Below, in pieces: positions 58,739 to 64,000 of a DNA stretch of 64,000 nt. The first letter of the stretch is position 1. Every line of letters starts with the position of its first letter. A model generated the notes under the pieces. That model had not been told where the DNA came from, did no database searches, and was given only the letters and a program-made list of their open reading frames with translations. Source of the stretch: Pisolithus tinctorius (taxonomy: Eukaryota > Basidiomycota > Agaricomycetes > Boletales > Pisolithaceae); NCBI GenBank assembly GCA_024663395.1, contig JANFAH010000072.1:1-64000 (forward strand). Direction: 5' to 3'. Position numbers and translations under genes: made by a program.

Positions 58739-60718
58739 ACGATCATCTACCCTCGCAATATACCAAGCCGACACGCGAACTTTAGAAGTCGGCATTTCGC
58801 GGGGTTGTTAGAACGAGTGCTGCACGTTGGTTGCACGACTGCTCAAGTCCAGATGTTGGACGATGATTCACGCTTTTGTCGCCTGTTTTTTTTTTGTTTT
58901 TGTTTTGTTTTTTTCTGTTCTCTTGTTTTTGTTTTTTTTTGCACTGATGACCACCTCTCCTTTCTTCCATGGTTGATTTTTTCTTGCTTCGTTATTGTGA
59001 AGCACTTGTTTGAAACGAAATTGGAAATGCCCCGTCCGTTCATTATTATATTTTCCACGACTCACCCATCCATCGATATCCAGTTCTCGCCTTGCATTGC
59101 TTCCCTCATCTGTCCATTCTGTCGTGTATACCTCTTTGCCATCTCATCTGTATCAAACGTCCCATCCATACACTTTCTGATACCTCGCGCTCTCTCATTT
59201 CGGTTCTTTTTCTGTCACTCTGGCTATGCTTATACGGTTACCCGTACACTGTTACCCCCGATCTTTGATATCCCAGTTGGCTTTCTGCGTCCCGCGCAAT
59301 CACCCTCGTGAGTTGGTTATATGATTGACCCCAAAATGGTCGTCAACCCAAGTTGGCCACGGATCGGATCTCGATTCGTGGAGTACGTATGAATCTGTCC
59401 CACCAGAATTCTGATCGGGATGGGAGCCTGCCCAACGGAGTCACGTACGTAAATTTATCCCTCAGCTGCTCGTGTGTCCATTGGCTCGCGGCATTATTAT
59501 TACACTCAGTTGGTTGGTTTGTCCCTGTGTGGGTTTGTGGTAGCTTGTTGAGATGATGATCTTGCTCGTTTTCATCCTGATATGATGGGAACCACGAACG
59601 ACAAACTTGTCTATGATACTTCTGCATTCTGTTGTACGAGCGTGATGTGACTTCGCTGACTGTCACCAAAGGGGGAGAGAACTACTGGCATGATGTGCCT
59701 CAGGCTAGCTCTTATTGTTTGAGGTTCCGGGCACGATTTCGGCTCAAGCTCTTCATTTTAACGTTCAAAGCCAAGTTCATGTCACTTGGCGGGCGGCACC
59801 AGGCGGTACCGTCTTTATTCTTCTTCCATTGCGAATAATACACGGTCGGCGCCCGTGGCCTGTTCCATGAAATCGTTGCGTGTCGCGGAAAGCCGTCTGT
59901 GCCACGGGTAGGAATGGTGCATGTTGCTGGGCAAGATCATAATAATGGACAAACACAGCAAGGGCCATACAGCAAGGTTCAGTCCTTCAGCAACACGGTG
60001 GCGTAACTTCATAACAGACACTGCCATCCTGCATTATCACATGCACAGGGGGGGGTTACACTTACATTAACTTGGTGTGCGTCCTGTAGGGCCAGCGGCG
60101 TATCAGCACGCATGCACGGTGACTGGACCGTTCTATTAGGAGCAGCGCTTGCTGTTTATGCGAGTACTGGTTGGTTGTAGTCATATGTGGCCGTCTGCCC
60201 GGCACCATCTTCACGATCATGCCAACATAAATGGCGTGTACTCCATTTTCATCTCGACCCCTATTAACGCAGCTGGTGTTCTTTTTTTGCAATCTGCACA
60301 GTATCAGAGGGCACTGACATGATAGGATTGCTACTGACAATAGACTAAACGAGGGAGACCGTTGACAGGCCAAAAGAGCAACGGTGTACACCAAAGAGTA
60401 AGTCAAATTAAGCACGAGGTAAACCGTGACTGAACGAGAGTAGACGAAATGAAACTTGTTGTCGGTAGGAGGGGGGAAAAAAATACACCCTTGATATCAG
60501 CAAGGTAAGGCGGTTACATACATACACGATTGATGAATGAGTGTGTTGTGTGTCCATTTATTGGCAGGTTATGTGCCCTAGGAAAAGGAGCGTGAGGGGA
60601 AAAATCGCGCACAACCTCTGTATAATGTCCGAAAGAACGTCCCATGGTTTGTTTGTCTTTTTCTTTTCTTTTTTTCTCTCTATCCGTTATGAAACAAGTA
60701 AGGCACACCTGGTCCGCA
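58739..60718. other. 2.0 kb spacer, T-rich then featureless
   Basis: The first 600 bases are T- and C-rich, typical of a fungal 3' untranslated region and terminator (long T runs at about 58889-58945). The rest has only short broken frames. No tRNA or repeat family was recognised. Confidence 0.5.
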
Positions 60719-62061
60719 TCACCGTGCCGAGATGGGGTGGGAGGGCGTAAGGTGAGCTTCGGACATGTTTTCCCTGGAAGGAGGGAGACGACTGTATGGA
60801 TGTAACTCTGCTTCTTCGTCCACAGAGGAATCAAGGGCTAGGAACGCCACCCGTTCCTCGGACGCGCTAGCGCCCACGTCTGCTTCGTCCTCTAGTTCAT
60901 CATCTACAGCTCGACGTGCGACCCAGCTGATGTAGATAAACAGTACTACGCAGAGCATGATGCCGCCCGCCGTCCACACTTGGCTCCATCCACTCTCATC
61001 GGGTGCGACTTGATGTGTGCTGAAAGAACGGATTCCTGCACCGATGCTGGTGTGTACGATCACTTTGAAGAGGGAGAGAGCGGTACATATCACGTAAGTC
61101 TTCATCTCTAGCGTCGGAGTCGCCGCAAGAAGTGCATTTAGGACATTATACGGATACGGGGCCAATCTAACCAAGAACAGGAGTGATGGCTTGCGTTCGA
61201 TGGCACGTACGGCTCGACAGAGGCCACGTGTGGACTGCAGCCATCGAGCGATGGGTTCACGTAGAAACGTACGCGATAAGGAGAAGACGACGATGGCGCC
61301 TGATAATGCTGCCGAGTATGAGATGATCGCGCCAGTCCACGGACCAAATGTATATCCAGACAATGTGATCAGCGTGGAGTACAGTGGGAGAGGGGCTGCA
61401 CGAGGGTGAGAGAATTTCCGAGGGTAAAAGAAAAGGACGAGTGAATATCCAACCAGCAAGTGTTTATTCCCAGAAAGGGTACTTACGGAAAGTGGTGATG
61501 AATATAAGACAGAAGAGCACGACATATCCAAAGTACTCGTCATTTCGCAACCAATGCGAGAGTTGATCGAGACCTGTAGTTTAGGGTGTCCGCGCAATAC
61601 ATATCAGAGAGAAGGGAGACAGTAAGTCAGAGTCCATTTCAAACGGTTGGAGTCATGCGCATGGACATCAAAGCACACACGAAAACGTGACTAGGAGACC
61701 TCGACGCGCGCGAGACGACCTAATTCTGTGTCCAATCAGAGGGATGCGATTACTCACCACCAAAGACCTCTGTTTTCCAGAATGCAATGGCGAGGAGGAA
61801 ACCGAGACTGGTTGCACCATATGCGAGTACCGGAGACCACTGTTTGAACAGGTTCCATGTTCGCAAACCGCGGGGTCGGACATATCGGGATGAGGAGTGA
61901 GAAGAGCGTGCACAGTGCGAAGACACTGGCCGAGATGGAATAAACAAGGGATGACTTGCACGGTAGGGTCGTGGAGTTGGGGGATGGTCGAGATCGACGG
62001 AGGACAGGTTGAGAGGGACGAGTTTCTCGTCGTCAAAGGTGTGAAGGCGCTCGGCGGCCAT
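60719..62061 (-). CDS. TVP38: TVP38/TMEM64-like VTT-domain membrane protein
   Basis: Golgi/endomembrane protein of the VTT (SNARE-associated/DedA) family. The ATG at 62061 gives MAAERLHTFDDEKLVPLNLS; a first helix (VLAYGATSLGFLLAIAF) precedes the VTT domain: FPAAPLPLYSTLITLSGYTF, WTGAIISYSAALSGAIVVF, SLSRTFLREPIARWLQSTRG, LLFLVRLAPYPYNVLNALLA and LSLFKVIVHTSIGAGIRSF. A last helix (GGIMLCVVLFIYISWVARRA) and an acidic tail follow; stop at 60719. VTT proteins act as lipid scramblases or trafficking factors in other organisms. An upstream in-frame GTG at 62205 is not used; ATG at 62061 is the first in frame. Three or more introns. Confidence 0.85.
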
Positions 62062-62326
62062 CTGAGCTCGCACTTGTGATGACGCGCGAGTGTGCGCCAA
62101 GGGTCGCTGCAATTCTTGGAGTCCAGTCCAGGTATATTGCAGTGTCGGTCGATGTCCCCCACGGAAGACGGCAGGTAACGGTGACAGAGACGAGGAGGAT
62201 GGCACCCAGCTCGATATAAAACGGGACTACACCGGGTTACTGCGATCAGGCATCTGTCTTATATGGAAACAGTCGCACGCCACTTCCACCTGAGCCCATC
62301 ATCATATTGCGTGTCAAAGGAGCCCC
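62062..62326. promoter_or_regulatory. Divergent spacer between TVP38 and the small membrane protein
   Basis: A 265-base shared 5' region. No distinct TATA box. A short minus-strand frame could extend TVP38 if a non-ATG start were used. Confidence 0.4.
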
Positions 62327-62793
62327 ATGACCGACGCCATGCTCGCCGCCGGAATACGCGCACGATACACTCGTATGATCACAGAGGCTACACGGCAAAG
62401 GACCCGGGCGTACAGCGACGGACAGCAGCATTCCAAACACGCCGAATGGTACTCGTCTATGCTTCCCGGCATGATTCCTATCGCGCTCCTCGGTTCGGCA
62501 GTGTACATGGTATGTGTTTCACCCCTCGCTGTGTCTCAGCTGCGTTGTCTGCCAAATACGCTGGTCTGAGACACCATGTGATAGCGCGTTCTGATAACGG
62601 GAACTGATTTTATTTATGCTCCCAGGGTTTACACCTCGCGCAGTGCACTCTGGCACATGAAAAATTCCTCGACCAAGCTGACGCGCGCATACGCAACCTC
62701 GAAGAGGATGTGGACAGGCTGCAACGGGAACGCAGCGTATCGTCGCAGCCATCCCCATCTAAAAGTCAGGGCTCTTGGTGGCGTTGGCCATGA
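62327..62793 (+). CDS. Small single-pass membrane protein with coiled coil
   Basis: Two exons from the ATG at 62327: MTDAMLAAGIRARYTRMITE, then ATRQRTRAYSDGQQHSKHAE and a hydrophobic helix (MLPGMIPIALLGSAVYM); after an intron, GLHLAQCTLAHEKFLDQADA and a coiled coil (RIRNLEEDVDRLQRERSV), ending SWWRWP at 62793. About 115 residues. Size, one membrane helix and the coiled coil resemble small mitochondrial inner-membrane or ER proteins of fungi, but I do not recognise the family. Divergent from TVP38 and convergent with PEX11. Confidence 0.72.
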
Positions 62794-62945
62794 TGTACTC
62801 CCCAACAAGGAAAAGCTAATATTGGCCTACGGAAATATATACACCGGTAAGATACCAAACGACGACCCAAGTGGGTATATCTCAGCAAATCCATCTGTAA
62901 GGTGCCAGCGAAGCACGCGCACATGCCACATGGAGCAAGTGCCCG

Positions 62946-64000
62946 TCAGATGGTACTTGATAGCAATTTTGTCACCAAGGCAGACTTGTACTTGTCATAC
63001 AGTTTCGACGAGCTGAGCACGGCGACGTCAGCATAAATCAGGACCTTCACTACCCCTGTGAACTTACCTAAGAATGCCAGCAACCAAACCCGTGAACGAC
63101 TGTACGATATCCTTGCCGCGGGAGAGTCTGAATACGTCGTACGCTGGAACCGTCGATATCAGCAAACGACATGTACAGCCAACGGACGAGAGCAAAACGC
63201 ACAGACGAAGATGAGGTCCATCACTAGTTTCGTACGGCTTATCCTTAACCAGTACGTTTTTCGCTGTAGTCTTGCCAACTCCTTCTCATCCACCTTGGAG
63301 GCTTTGGGCTGAGATTTAGCGGTCGCACCAGACATGGATTCTTGGTAGGCACGGTTCTCGACTGTAAAGGTGCAGCTGTCGACGTCTTCCCATACATCGC
63401 TTGGCTCGACTTACCTTCCCGCTGTTGCCCCTCGATGATGCTCATCTCAATCCCGTTCTGGACAAGTCCGACCAAGGTACCGAAGAACCAACACCAGTCC
63501 GCAAACCGCGCTGCCCTCAAACCCGTCTTCTGACCAATGAGACCTAACCTTGAGAGTGTATATATGTCATCTGAGAGGCCGTTGACGAGGTCCAGCAGTA
63601 CTGGTGGAGGGGCAGCGAGAAGGGCCTGCAAGAACGGGTGTGAGAGTAGTTGTCCAGTGAACGGTGAAGACGGAGGCTTCTTGGCGGGGGCGTCTGCAAG
63701 GGAATGGGAAAGAAACGACCCGTCGAGGGAGGCATAAGGAACAGTCTTTTGTGCGAGGATGGTGCTCAAGGGCGTGAGCCAGTTGAATAATATGAGCATC
63801 TTCCTGTCCATGCATGTTAGGAAAATGCTTCTCGCTAACGAGTGGTAATCTACCTAGTGAACGAGAAACCCGAGCGAGCAGAGTCTAACCGGCGGACTAT
63901 TGCCTGCTGCCATGCAGACCGGCCACTGCGGAAGAGCAACTTCGTATGGAAGAGGAGGTATACCCGGATAGAATATTGCATCACTTTCTGTGCGCAGCAT
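62946..64000 (-). CDS. PEX11: Pex11-type peroxisome elongation protein, partial (5' end beyond window)
   Basis: Peroxisomal membrane protein that elongates the membrane before division. The exon at the window edge reads KVMQYSIRVYLLFHTKLL with RSGRSAWQQAIVRRLDSARS (63854-64000, after a cag acceptor), the amphipathic N-terminal region that inserts into membranes. It splices to KMLILFNWLTPLSTILAQK (from 63803), then PPVLLDLVNGLSDDIYTLSR, FFGTLVGLVQNGIEM and, after a further intron (exon from 63361), ENRAYQESMSGATAKSQ with TYWLRISRTKLVMDLIFV. An exon SYDVFRLSRGKDIVQSFTGL and a last exon KLYDKYKSALVTKLLSSTI end it at 62946. The LIFVSYDVF join is typical of Pex11. The first exon lies outside the window. 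Confidence 0.92.

Noticed and set aside
58805..59311. Hydrophobic Phe-rich frame resembling a membrane protein
   Set aside because: It translates poly-T runs of a 3' flank, lacks a proper ATG at its start and has no family feature.

Overview
The window is nuclear DNA of a filamentous basidiomycete, most likely an Agaricomycete. Evidence: dense single-copy eukaryotic housekeeping genes on both strands; nearly every gene is cut by several short GT-AG introns of about 50-60 bases; intergenic spacers are short; and several families typical of mushroom-forming fungi are present (a DUF6593 protein, a GH128 endo-glucanase-like secreted protein, an HGD-type kinase with an MLKL-like N-terminal region, a DUF3425 bZIP factor). 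I recognise no rRNA, tRNA, CRISPR array, intact transposon or bacterial operon. Gene boundaries come from manual splicing of reading frames, so terminal exons of the disordered proteins are the least certain parts.

Layout, left to right. 1-8.7 kb: a NIPA-type Mg2+ transporter (cut by the window start), SEC12, TAF9, ISU1, PRP31 and the Sm protein SmG. 9-17.5 kb: an RGG-rich disordered protein, the beta-barrel MDM10, a kinase with an MLKL/HeLo-like N-terminal helical region, a conserved hypothetical protein, the V-ATPase assembly factor PKR1, the GINS subunit PSF3 and a small mitochondrial protein. 17.6-28.4 kb: TFIIIC subunit TFC1, ribosomal protein eL29, isopropylmalate isomerase LEU1, a disordered protein, the cytokinesis C2 protein FIC1/INN1 and a small membrane protein. 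29.5-38 kb: a WD40 protein, a gene-poor 3 kb stretch, mitoribosomal uL11m and a DUF6593 protein. 38-46 kb: an AhpD-like protein, a GH128 secreted glucanase-like protein, a two-RRM protein, a G-patch protein, a Ser-rich hypothetical protein and the RNA polymerase subunit RPB12. 46-64 kb: a 2.6 kb desert, a bZIP-DUF3425 factor, mitoribosomal uS14m, a small membrane protein, an FPK1/NRC-2 flippase kinase, an HSF-type DNA-binding protein, a TVP38-like VTT protein, a small membrane/coiled-coil protein and PEX11 (cut by the window end).

The genes do not form one pathway. Recurring themes are information processing (TAF9, PRP31, SmG, TFC1, RPB12, GINS, RRM and G-patch proteins), mitochondria (ISU1, MDM10, uL11m, uS14m and several small predicted mitochondrial or membrane proteins) and membrane traffic (SEC12, PKR1, FPK1, TVP38, PEX11). 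Many pairs are head-to-head with short shared promoters (TAF9/ISU1, PSF3/small mitochondrial protein, eL29/LEU1, uS14m/small membrane protein). The two observations I rate highest are a perfect 13-base palindrome carrying the iron-responsive GATA consensus ATCWGATAA in the promoter of the Fe-S scaffold gene ISU1, and the MLKL-like kinase gene as a candidate fungal cell-death or allorecognition component.
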